Assembly: GCA_016875975.1 (NCBI GenBank)
Contig: VGOF01000041.1
Location: 1-10,173, forward strand
Direction: 5' to 3'
Length of the DNA stretch: 10,173 bases
Origin: Chloroflexota bacterium
GTDB taxonomy: Bacteria; Chloroflexota; Dehalococcoidia; GIF9; UBA5629
Shown: positions 1-6,344 of the stretch, piece after piece
Numbering within the stretch: the stretch's first letter is position 1
Layout: the number at the start of each line of letters is the position of its first letter
Notes under the pieces: generated by a model
Seen by the model: only the letters and a program-made list of their open reading frames with translations
Told to the model about the DNA's origin: nothing
Databases searched by the model: none
Made by a program: the position numbers and the translations under genes

Positions 1-40
1 CAGGAGCTTCGGCCTTTTCCATGGCCTGGTCGCACCGCAT
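1..40 (-). CDS. Start of an unidentified gene downstream of ligA (partial)
   Basis: On the minus strand a GGAG ribosome-binding site, overlapping the end of the ligA stop region, sits 9 bases before an ATG at 40-38. The reading frame stays open to the window edge and gives 13 residues, MRCDQAMEKAEAP. The gap to the ligA stop is 13 bases, so this gene would be co-transcribed with ligA. An alternative start is the second ATG of the same frame (Met7), which lacks as good a ribosome-binding site. Too little is visible to name a function; the call rests only on spacing and the Shine-Dalgarno match, and it could be chance. Confidence 0.4.
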   Translation of the reverse strand, partial: MRCDQAMEKAEAP

Positions 41-53
41 CAGTAATGGCTCC

Positions 54-2090
54 TCATTTGCTCTTGCCTTCGGCCTCCTTCAGCATCTTCAGGAATTCCT
101 CTTCGCTGAGTATTGTAGTGCCCAGGGACTGTGCCCGCGCCAGCTTGGAACCGGGGTCGGTGCCCACCACCAGGTAGTTGGTCTTGCGGGTAACATCCGA
201 CCCGGCCTTGCCTCCCAGGGCTTTTATCCTGACCTCCGCCTCCGGGCGCGGGGAGACATCCAGCCTGCCGGTGATGACGAACTCCAGCCCCGCCAGCGGC
301 AGGTCTTTGGCTTTTGTCTTTTTCTCCTCGAGCCTGACTCCAGCCTGCCTCAGCTTCTCGATGATGCGCTGGTTTTCCTTTTGGCGGAAGAAGGCCAGTA
401 CGCTGTCAGCAATTTTGGGGCCGATTGAGGGTATTTCCAGCAGTTTTTCCATGGGCGCCTGGGCAAGTTCATCTATGCTGGAGAAGTGCTCCACCAGCAA
501 GTCCGCCGTCTCGCTGCCGATTTGAGGGATGCCCAGAGCAAAAACAACTCGTGCCAGCGGTCGCTCCTTGCTGGCTTCGATGGACTTCAACACGTTGGTG
601 GTGCTCTTGTCTGCCATCCGCTCTAGATTCACCAGTTGCCCCTTGGTCAGGTAATAGAGGTCAGCAGCGTCCTTGACCATGCCGGCTTCAAACAAAGCCT
701 GACACAGTTTTTCGCCCACTCCTTCAATGTCCATAGCCCCGCGGCTGGCGAAGTGCTTTATCTTTTCCAGCGCCTGGGCGGGGCAGGCAGCATTGGTACA
801 GCGATGCATAGCCTCGCCTTCGGGCTTTATCACCTCAGCACCGCACACCGGACACCTCTTGGGCATGTGGAATATCTCCTCTTTGCCGGTGCGGCGGCTG
901 GGGATAGGCCCTACGATTTCGGGGATGACCTCGCCGGCACGCTGGATGATGACCCAATCGCCGATGCGGATGTCCTTGCGGTGGATGTCCTCTTCATTGT
1001 GCAGCGCAGCCTGCTTGATGACCACGCCGCCTACCTGCACCGGCTCCATGATGGCATAAGGATTGAGGCTTCCTGTACGTCCCACATTGATGCCGATATC
1101 CAGCAGCCTGGTGGTTCCCTGCGTAGCCGGAAATTTGTAGGCGATAGCCCAGCGCGGCTCGCGCCCCACATAGCCAAGCTCATCCTGATAGGCGATGCGG
1201 TTTATCTTGACCACCACGCCATCAACATCGTAAGGCAAAGTCTCCAGCCTGTCCAACCAGTGCTTGTAATAGGTTTTGACCTCATCCAGAGTCTTGCATA
1301 AGGCGTTATTGGGGTTTATCTTAAAGCCTAACGACCTCAGGTATTGCATGATTTCCCAGTGGGTCTCCGGCATTGCCTTACCCTCAGCCCAGCCCAGCCC
1401 ATAGATGAAGATGTCCAGTGGTCTCTGCGCCGTGATACGGGAGTCGAGCTGCCTCACCGAGCCGGCAGCCGCATTCCGGGGATTGGCGAACAGCGGCAGG
1501 CCTTCCTTCTCGCGCTCCTGGTTGAGCTTTTTCAGGCCAGCCTTTGGCAGATAGACTTCGCCTCTGACCTCGAACCGCCGGGGAGCATCTTTGGACACAG
1601 AGAGCGGTATGCTGCGGACGGTCTTCAGATTCTGGGTGATGTTTTCGCCACGGAAGCCATCGCCACGGGTAGCTCCCACCTCCAGCAATCCATTTACGTA
1701 GGTCAGAGCCACAGCCAACCCGTCCATTTTCAGCTCGCAGACAAAATCGGTCTGCCGACCACCCAGCAGGTTGGAAGCCCGCTTATACCAGGCATCCAAT
1801 TCATCATCATCGAAGGCATTGGCCAGGCTGAGCAGCGGCTGCGGATGCTCTACCACGCCAAAGGCTTCCAGTGGTGCAGCACCCACGCGCTGTGTGGGCG
1901 AATCCGGGGTGATTAGCTCGGGGTACTCATCCTCCAGCTTCTGTAGCTCGCGCATGAGCTGGTCGTACTCAGCATCGCTAATCTCAGGGCTGTCGAGCAC
2001 ATAGTAGCGGTAGTTGTGGTGGTTGAGCAGCTCTCGGAGCTTCTGTACCCTTTGCTTTGCCTCAGCCAAGCCAGCCATAGTCTCAATCAT
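54..2090 (-). CDS. ligA: NAD-dependent DNA ligase LigA
   Basis: This cytoplasmic enzyme seals nicks in duplex DNA during replication and repair, using NAD+ to adenylate itself on a lysine. The 678-residue length is typical of bacterial LigA. Domains in order: an N-terminal NMN-binding Ia region with HHNYRYYVLD (residues 24-33), the adenylation domain with the KxDG motif K121-M-D-G124 (K121 is the predicted AMP-accepting lysine), an OB-fold region around 320-400, a four-cysteine zinc finger (C413, C416, C431, C436), helix-hairpin-helix repeats around 450-570 (IEGVGEK, IPSIGPK) and a C-terminal BRCT domain at about 598-670. The first ATG lies directly beside a good extended -10 element, so translation more likely starts at Met5 (ATG at 2078-2076), which removes four residues. 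It is transcribed divergently from the ferredoxin/AOR operon. No missing catalytic residue was seen. Identification is secure. Confidence 0.97.
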   Translation of the reverse strand: MIETMAGLAEAKQRVQKLRELLNHHNYRYYVLDSPEISDAEYDQLMRELQKLEDEYPELITPDSPTQRVGAAPLEAFGVVEHPQPLLSLANAFDDDELDAWYKRASNLLGGRQTDFVCELKMDGLAVALTYVNGLLEVGATRGDGFRGENITQNLKTVRSIPLSVSKDAPRRFEVRGEVYLPKAGLKKLNQEREKEGLPLFANPRNAAAGSVRQLDSRITAQRPLDIFIYGLGWAEGKAMPETHWEIMQYLRSLGFKINPNNALCKTLDEVKTYYKHWLDRLETLPYDVDGVVVKINRIAYQDELGYVGREPRWAIAYKFPATQGTTRLLDIGINVGRTGSLNPYAIMEPVQVGGVVIKQAALHNEEDIHRKDIRIGDWVIIQRAGEVIPEIVGPIPSRRTGKEEIFHMPKRCPVCGAEVIKPEGEAMHRCTNAACPAQALEKIKHFASRGAMDIEGVGEKLCQALFEAGMVKDAADLYYLTKGQLVNLERMADKSTTNVLKSIEASKERPLARVVFALGIPQIGSETADLLVEHFSSIDELAQAPMEKLLEIPSIGPKIADSVLAFFRQKENQRIIEKLRQAGVRLEEKKTKAKDLPLAGLEFVITGRLDVSPRPEAEVRIKALGGKAGSDVTRKTNYLVVGTDPGSKLARAQSLGTTILSEEEFLKMLKEAEGKSK

Positions 2091-2099
2091 AGTATAGCA
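2091..2099 (-). promoter_or_regulatory. Extended -10 promoter element for ligA
   Basis: Read on the minus strand the bases are TGCTATACT, an extended -10 (TGn plus TATACT, five of six matches to TATAAT). No good -35 lies at the right distance, which extended -10 promoters tolerate. Transcription would begin only about 7 bases on, inside or just after the first annotated ATG of ligA, which argues for translation from Met5. Confidence 0.45.
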
Positions 2100-2101
2100 T
2101 G

Positions 2102-2112
2102 GTCAAATTGAC
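2102..2112. promoter_or_regulatory. Possible operator palindrome in the divergent promoter region
   Basis: GTCAAATTGAC is an 11-base palindrome with arms GTCAA and TTGAC around a central base. It overlaps the -35 box of the ferredoxin/AOR promoter and lies just upstream of the ligA -10, so a protein bound here could affect both. A further TTGAC occurs at 2136-2140. The arms are short and no regulator gene is nearby, so the operator role is speculative. Confidence 0.22.
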
Positions 2113-2137
2113 AACTGATTCTATAAAGTGCTATTTT
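2108..2137 (+). promoter_or_regulatory. Sigma70-type promoter for the ferredoxin/AOR operon
   Basis: A perfect -35 box TTGACA (2108-2113) is followed by an 18-base spacer and TATTTT (2132-2137), with TG at 2129-2130 giving an extended -10. The predicted transcription start is near 2144, leaving a leader of roughly 27 bases before the ferredoxin ATG at 2171. A second TTGACA at 2136-2141 has no evident -10 at standard distance. Confidence 0.5.
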
Positions 2138-2170
2138 GACACATCATTAACCCCGCTTTCGATGTGAAGC

Positions 2171-2458
2171 ATGGCATCCAAGAAACCGACTTCCCAAGCC
2201 ACACTCCCTAAACGCAACCGCCGAATAATAGCTGACGAATCCCAGTGTGCCGGCTGCATGACCTGTGTGTTGCGTTGTTCCTTCACCAAGGATGGCGACT
2301 TCAATCTGTCTACTTCTCGGATACAGGTGAAAAAGCTGGTGGGCAAGGAGAACGAATACCAGATAATCTTTAGCAAAGACTGCGATGCCTGCGGCGTCTG
2401 CGCCGTATATTGTCCCTATGATGCTTTGACCAGGGTGAAAGTAGAGGAGAAAGTCTGA
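2171..2458 (+). CDS. 2[4Fe-4S] ferredoxin-type electron-transfer subunit paired with AOR enzyme
   Basis: This small (95-residue) soluble iron-sulfur protein has two complete cysteine sets: C26-x2-C29-x2-C32-x3-C36 and C71-x2-C74-x2-C77-x3-C81-P. That is enough to bind two [4Fe-4S] clusters and pass single electrons. The stretch after the first set (CSFTKDGDFNLSTSRIQV) resembles the dicluster small subunits commonly encoded beside aldehyde:ferredoxin oxidoreductase-family enzymes, which carry a CS-x-H-x-GEFNP-x-SRI-like segment; this comparison is from memory of the family. The basic first 20 residues do not look like a signal peptide, so a cytoplasmic location is expected. The TGA stop touches the ATG of the next gene with no gap, indicating translational coupling and a working partnership with that enzyme. 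The start has only a weak ribosome-binding site; no better start in frame was seen. Confidence 0.9.
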   Translation: MASKKPTSQATLPKRNRRIIADESQCAGCMTCVLRCSFTKDGDFNLSTSRIQVKKLVGKENEYQIIFSKDCDACGVCAVYCPYDALTRVKVEEKV

Positions 2459-4414
2459 ATGGCACTGCCAGGCTATGCCGGGAATATCCTTCATGTTGAC
2501 CTCACCAGCGGCAAAATCAGGAAGCAGTCGCTGGATGCCAATTTGGCACATACTTACATCGGCGGCGCTGGCATCAACAACAAGTTGGCTTATGACTTGA
2601 TACCACCCGATGTAGAGCCACTTTCTCCGCAAAATGCCATCATCATCGGCACCGGCCCCTTCAACGGCACCATGATACCCGGCTCGTCCGAGGTTATGGT
2701 GACTCACAAGGCGCCGCTCAACGGCGCTTTCCCACATACCAACGGCGGCGGCTATTTCAGCCATTTTCTAAAGTCCTCTGGCTATGACCACGTGGTAATC
2801 ACTGGACGTTCCGCTAAGCCGGTGTACCTCAAGATACACGATGACAGCGTGGAGCTGTGCCCTGCCACAGGCCTCTGGGGTAAGGATGTGTTCGAGACCA
2901 CGGACATGCTACGCAAAAAACACGAACCCTGCAGTGTGATACCTATCGGCCAGGCGGGCGAAAACCTGGTCAATATCTCGGTGACGCAGATAGACAAGGG
3001 AGGCACCTTAGGCTCTACCGGCCTTTGCGCCGTTATGGGTTCCAAGAACCTCAAGGCAATAGCGGCTATGATGGGGACTAAGAGTATCACCGTGGCGCAT
3101 CCCAAGCGGTTGCGCAAGGCGGTGGACGAGCTTTGGGAAAGAATAAAGGAATACCACCTGCGGGGGGATTTACTGAAGGGCGGCGCCTTTGCCATGACCG
3201 CAAGCTGGGCAATCCCGGTGCTGGCAAAGAACTCGTCAACGCTGGTGCCCTTTCCACCGGAAATTAAAGAGTTGCAGGATGAGATTTACAAGCTGCACCA
3301 GAAGAGCCGCAAAAAGGTAGCTTGCATCACCTGCCCCATGTGCGACAAGGACCGCGTCGATTTACTGGAAAAGGGTGTGACCACCTATGATACGGCGATA
3401 TTTGCCGCCTCAGCCATCATGACTGCTTCCGCTGCCTATGGACACCGCGCAGAGGGCTCGCCGCTGGACAGGTATGCCGATGCCTTACATTTCTTCGATG
3501 TTACCAACCGCTACGGCATCGATAGAGTTTATAGCCTGCAGGGCTTGGTGGACTTCGTGGTCACGCTGTACGAAGATGGCATTATCACCAAAGGGGACAC
3601 CGGCGGTATAGTGCTGGACAGGAGCATGGATACCCTGCTAAAGCTGGCGGAGATGGTAGCCTTCAAGAAGGGCTTTGGCGATGTCCTGGCCGATGGCATT
3701 GTGGCCGCTGCCCGCAGAATTGGCAAGGGCGTGGAGAAATATGTTCAGAATGTAATCAAGGGACAATTTCTCTTTGGCGACCCCCGGATGACCGGCTTAG
3801 GCCCCATGCAGTTTGAGATGATGGTGTATCCCGGTCGGCCGTTGGGAGTTGCGGCAGCCATGGGTGCCCCCTCGTATAGCCCTGGCTGGCCTGTCAAGGA
3901 ACTGCTGAAACAGGCCAACCGCTGCGGAATGCCGGAGGAGGACATCAAGCGCATCTACACCGAGGACTCGTTTAACGTGGGGCGGATGGCCAAGCACGGC
4001 GAGGACTTTTTCAATCTGTTCAATATGTTCGGACAGTGTCATCGGCTCTACATCTCGCGTTTCTACAGCATGGATATCTTCGCCGAGTTGTACTCGGCTG
4101 TGACCGGCGTGGAGGTAACGCCTGCTGACCTCAAGAAGACCAGCGAGCGTGTTTGGAACTTGTGGAAGGTGCTCAACTATAAAGCTGGCTTCGACCGCAA
4201 GGCTGATGAGCCACCCGATATCTGGTTCCAGCCTCTAAAAGCACCCGACAAAGAGTATACGCTGAAGGACTACTTCCTCAAGAAAGAGCTGACGCGGCAG
4301 GATGTGGATGGGATGCTGGACGACTACTACGACGAGCACGGCTGGGACCCCAAGACCAGCCACCCCACTGAGGAGAAGCTAAAAGAGCTGGGGCTGAATA
4401 GTCTGGTTTCGTAG
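2459..4414 (+). CDS. Aldehyde:ferredoxin oxidoreductase-family tungsten/molybdenum enzyme
   Basis: The 651-residue protein matches the AOR family over its full length: an N-terminal AFOR_N-type domain (about 5-205, with YIGGAGINNKLAYD, GTGPFNGT and TGLCAVMGSKNLKAI) and a C-terminal AFOR-type region (about 215-645, with GIITKGDTGG, GFGDVLADGI and the tail DDYYDEHGWD...PTEEKLKELGL). Family members bind a tungsten or molybdenum bispterin cofactor plus one [4Fe-4S] cluster and couple aldehyde/acid (or, in the BamB branch, benzoyl-CoA) redox chemistry to ferredoxin. Likely cluster cysteines are C289, C292, C295 and C527 (in NMFGQC). The first three are spaced C-x2-C-x2-C rather than the usual C-x2-C-x3-C. 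The long C-terminal tail and GQC motif recall BamB-type members, but the substrate cannot be read from sequence. A strong GAGGAG ribosome-binding site (2444-2449) precedes the ATG. No export signal: cytoplasmic. Confidence 0.93.
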   Translation: MALPGYAGNILHVDLTSGKIRKQSLDANLAHTYIGGAGINNKLAYDLIPPDVEPLSPQNAIIIGTGPFNGTMIPGSSEVMVTHKAPLNGAFPHTNGGGYFSHFLKSSGYDHVVITGRSAKPVYLKIHDDSVELCPATGLWGKDVFETTDMLRKKHEPCSVIPIGQAGENLVNISVTQIDKGGTLGSTGLCAVMGSKNLKAIAAMMGTKSITVAHPKRLRKAVDELWERIKEYHLRGDLLKGGAFAMTASWAIPVLAKNSSTLVPFPPEIKELQDEIYKLHQKSRKKVACITCPMCDKDRVDLLEKGVTTYDTAIFAASAIMTASAAYGHRAEGSPLDRYADALHFFDVTNRYGIDRVYSLQGLVDFVVTLYEDGIITKGDTGGIVLDRSMDTLLKLAEMVAFKKGFGDVLADGIVAAARRIGKGVEKYVQNVIKGQFLFGDPRMTGLGPMQFEMMVYPGRPLGVAAAMGAPSYSPGWPVKELLKQANRCGMPEEDIKRIYTEDSFNVGRMAKHGEDFFNLFNMFGQCHRLYISRFYSMDIFAELYSAVTGVEVTPADLKKTSERVWNLWKVLNYKAGFDRKADEPPDIWFQPLKAPDKEYTLKDYFLKKELTRQDVDGMLDDYYDEHGWDPKTSHPTEEKLKELGLNSLVS

Positions 4415-4438
4415 GTTTTAACGCACGTAGTGCAACCC

Positions 4439-4450
4439 CTCCTATAGGAG
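4439..4450. repeat. Perfect 12-base palindrome
   Basis: CTCCTATAGGAG reads the same on both strands. It lies 25 bases after the AOR stop codon, preceded by a small GCAC-GTA-GTGC hairpin at 4423-4433. It could act as a weak terminator or RNA-stabilising end, but no T-run follows. Confidence 0.4.
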
Positions 4451-4460
4451 ACAACCGTGA

Positions 4461-4492
4461 GACCCTTCGCTATCGCTCAGGGTGACAATGAC
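4461..4492. repeat. REP-like unit, GACCCTTCGC...GGGTGACAATGAC type
   Basis: ACCCT (4462-4466) pairs with AGGGT (4479-4483) around a TCGC-TA-TCGC core. The wording (ccttcgc...gctcagggtgacaatgac) resembles a class of short intergenic palindromes I recall from many bacterial genomes, including uncultured anaerobes; that resemblance is from memory. Its end CAATGAC (4486-4492) is the exact reverse complement of GTCATTG at 4499-4505, which joins it head to head with the next unit. Confidence 0.5.
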
Positions 4493-4545
4493 GCAACAGT
4501 CATTGCGAGTCCTTCCGCTGAAGGACGAAGCAATCTCCGCATGAC
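4486..4545. repeat. REP-like unit, GTCATTGCGAG...GAAGCAATC type, with inner hairpin
   Basis: Nested pairings are visible: CAATGAC/GTCATTG (4486-4492 with 4499-4505), ATTGC/GCAAT (4502-4506 with 4530-4534), and an inner hairpin TCCTTC-CGCT-GAAGGA (4510-4525). GTCAT and ATGAC close the outside at 4499-4503 and 4541-4545. The form 'cattgcgag...gaagcaatct' is a common style of dispersed intergenic repeat. No gene overlaps it. Confidence 0.55.
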
Positions 4546-4580
4546 ACCAATACTCGCCCAAGTAGAGACCGCCACGTCCC

Positions 4581-4605
4581 GATTGCATCAGGACTCGCGG
4601 TGACA
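4581..4605. repeat. Degenerate inverted copy of the cattgcgag repeat
   Basis: GATTGC followed after a short interval by CTCGCGGTGACA resembles the reverse complement of the unit at 4499-4545, but with most of the central hairpin missing. It looks like a deleted, decayed copy in the opposite orientation. Confidence 0.35.
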
Positions 4606-4659
4606 CCTGAGTGCAACGTTCTTCTCTTATGACCCTCCATGGTCGCTTTGGCTGGGCGA

Positions 4660-4677
4660 ATCCTCACGCGGAAGGAT
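4660..4677. repeat. Hairpin ATCCT-N8-AGGAT related to the other TCCTTCCG hairpins
   Basis: ATCCT (4660-4664) pairs with AGGAT (4673-4677). Read on the minus strand it is ATCCTTCCGCGTGAGGAT, close to TCCTTCCGCTGAAGGA at 4510-4525 and TCCTTTCCGTGAAGGA at 6361-6376. It is probably another copy of the same small repeat. Confidence 0.4.
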
Positions 4678-4830
4678 GAAGCCCCGCGCTTCCCCAAAAC
4701 TACCCATACTCCGTCTTTGCAGGATAATGACCGCAGGGCTAACGCATGATAGGATGAGACCCGAAGGTGTCTGCCATCTGTATTATTAAGGACAGAAGGT
4801 CAAGCGTACACCTGGCCGGGGAGAGAACAA

Positions 4831-6243
4831 TTATCTTTTGACGAACTTAGCAATAACCCCCGAAGGATGGTAGAACATGTAGTAACTCCAACCAGACAAA
4901 GTAGCATCAACCGCTTTTTCAATTGTACTGAAGGGCCCCCTTATTGAGTTGTTGAAGTTAGAATCAATCGTGTAGAAAACGTCGTTTTCGGTGAACAAAC
5001 ACACTACGTGACCTATTTGATATGTCTGGGGATTATTTGCTCCCAAACCACAGGCGGCTTTCTTGCCTGCGAACAAATCAAAATTGTCGAATTTGTAACC
5101 ACTATTTAGCAGGCAATAAAACGCGAATCCAGCTTGCCCGCTGCACACACCGCTCCTCTTTTCGAAAACCGTTCGCGGGTATTCATAAATGAGTTTCCCG
5201 GTTGCCAGCATTTTCCCCCATAATTGATGGTCATAACGAAAATTAATTTGCATATATGTTGATACCAGCACTGGTGAATTCAACCTGTTGGCAACTTCAT
5301 CGAAATCTTCCCACTTATCAGATTGATATCTCTTAGACGTTGCTGCATCTTTCCATGCAGCATCTAATAATTTTCCCACAGAATAGTTTTCCAGAGGATT
5401 GTCAACTGGACTATCAAAATCCCTATCATAAGCAATCCATAATAAAGCTTCCAAGAGTGCGCAATATTGTCTCTCATCTCTTATACCTTCGTTGAGCATT
5501 GACTCAATGACTGCTCTATATTTTGGATTGTCTGCCAAAACAAGAATATCTTCAACAGCTTCCAAATCCTTCTCATCTATCCTTGAATATTTCTCCATTG
5601 AAAGATCTGGCAATTTTAAAAGTTCATCATAAATTTCTGGAACATTTTGATCTGCTTCAGGATGAAGTGTCATCAAGTCTACAAAGCCTTGCTCGTTTTT
5701 ATCCATCACTCCGTCTTCATCCAGTCTAGCCAAAACAGGTAAATAAACACCAAGTCCTTTATCTAAAGCATATTTCACAACAGGATTCTTCTTATTAGGA
5801 TCAGTCCCATATTTGAGCTCGTCCCTATAACCAAGTCCATCCCCATCAGCATCATTTGGATAAATACTAATCTTTCCATCAGCCTTAGTTTCATTTTTCT
5901 TATCTTTTGCTACTACGCTAAATGCATATTCTCCAGGACTAAGTTTGAGACTAGTCTCCCAAGTAGAATTTTCACCTTCTGCTTTTTCACTATAAGTCTT
6001 TGTCAAAGGTACAATAGTTCCATCACCAAACTGTAAATAAACCGTTTCAACTTTTCTATTATCATAAACATCTACTTTTAAGTTGGCATCTTCACCTTCC
6101 ACAACCCATCTATCTGCTTTCCATTCTTGAATAACCGGAGGAATCTCATCTTTAGCGCAGCCAACCGCTGAAGAAGCAAGCAGGACCAGGGTGATACCGG
6201 AGAGTAGTACTCTGCTGACAATTCGTTTTGATTTGCTCATCAT
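4831..6243 (-). CDS. Lipoprotein with Ig-like region, calcium loop and transglutaminase-like domain
   Basis: A 470-residue exported protein. Residues 1-29 form a lipoprotein signal peptide: basic start, hydrophobic core, and S-A-V-G-C with C29 as the predicted lipidated residue. Residues 35-128 look like a beta-rich Ig-like module. N130-D-A-D-G-D-G...E142 is a calcium-binding loop of the EF-hand/thrombospondin-3 kind, and a weaker D-x-D-G stretch follows at 175-184. The C-terminal 340-460 matches the transglutaminase-like/cysteine peptidase fold: C367 in RSGVCSGQAGFA, H412 in IGHVV and D427 in YTIDSNF make a plausible Cys-His-Asp triad. It would act on extracellular peptides or proteins by cleavage or crosslinking; the substrate is unknown. 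Two adjacent ATGs are possible starts; the GAGGTG site at 6246-6251 is better spaced for the second (6240-6238). The gene is AT-richer than its neighbours. Middle residues 190-335 are not recognised. Confidence 0.85.
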   Translation of the reverse strand: MMSKSKRIVSRVLLSGITLVLLASSAVGCAKDEIPPVIQEWKADRWVVEGEDANLKVDVYDNRKVETVYLQFGDGTIVPLTKTYSEKAEGENSTWETSLKLSPGEYAFSVVAKDKKNETKADGKISIYPNDADGDGLGYRDELKYGTDPNKKNPVVKYALDKGLGVYLPVLARLDEDGVMDKNEQGFVDLMTLHPEADQNVPEIYDELLKLPDLSMEKYSRIDEKDLEAVEDILVLADNPKYRAVIESMLNEGIRDERQYCALLEALLWIAYDRDFDSPVDNPLENYSVGKLLDAAWKDAATSKRYQSDKWEDFDEVANRLNSPVLVSTYMQINFRYDHQLWGKMLATGKLIYEYPRTVFEKRSGVCSGQAGFAFYCLLNSGYKFDNFDLFAGKKAACGLGANNPQTYQIGHVVCLFTENDVFYTIDSNFNNSIRGPFSTIEKAVDATLSGWSYYMFYHPSGVIAKFVKR

Positions 6244-6293
6244 GCCACCTCTTTACGTGTCTGTGCTGTGGGAAGAAGTGTAACTGTGTCCAG

Positions 6294-6321
6294 TTTATAC
6301 CTGATGGTGTAGATTTGGCAA
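6294..6321 (-). promoter_or_regulatory. Sigma70-type promoter for the lipoprotein gene
   Basis: On the minus strand TTGCCA (6321-6316, five of six matches to TTGACA) is followed by a 16-base spacer and TATAAA (6299-6294, five of six). Transcription would start near 6287 and give a leader of about 45 bases before the ATGs. The gene can therefore be expressed on its own, and the structured element at 6345-6435 would then lie upstream of this start. Confidence 0.5.
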
Positions 6322-6344
6322 GGTGCTTTGTCATTTCACTGCTA

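Larger units (their letters stand above)
4415..4830. other. Gene-free convergent region filled with palindromic repeat fragments
   Basis: This stretch separates the converging AOR and lipoprotein genes. Short open frames exist in it, but none has a credible ribosome-binding site or recognisable product. It instead holds a perfect palindrome, two REP-like units, a shortened inverted copy of the second, and another hairpin (listed separately). No hairpin followed by a clear T-run was found for either gene, so transcription may end by Rho or by the repeats themselves. From about 4690 to 4830 I see nothing specific. Confidence 0.6.

Noticed and set aside
636..1301. 221-codon plus-strand frame inside ligA (and other long plus-strand frames there)
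   Set aside because: It is an antisense shadow of a clearly identified GC-rich gene, with low-complexity translated composition and no family match.
4423..4450. Intrinsic terminator for the AOR operon
   Set aside because: Two small palindromes are present but neither is followed by a T-run, so a standard terminator cannot be claimed.
4500..4697. 65-codon open frame on the minus strand between the AOR and lipoprotein genes
   Set aside because: It runs through the REP-like palindromes, has no convincing ribosome-binding site and no recognisable product; it is best explained by the repeat sequence.
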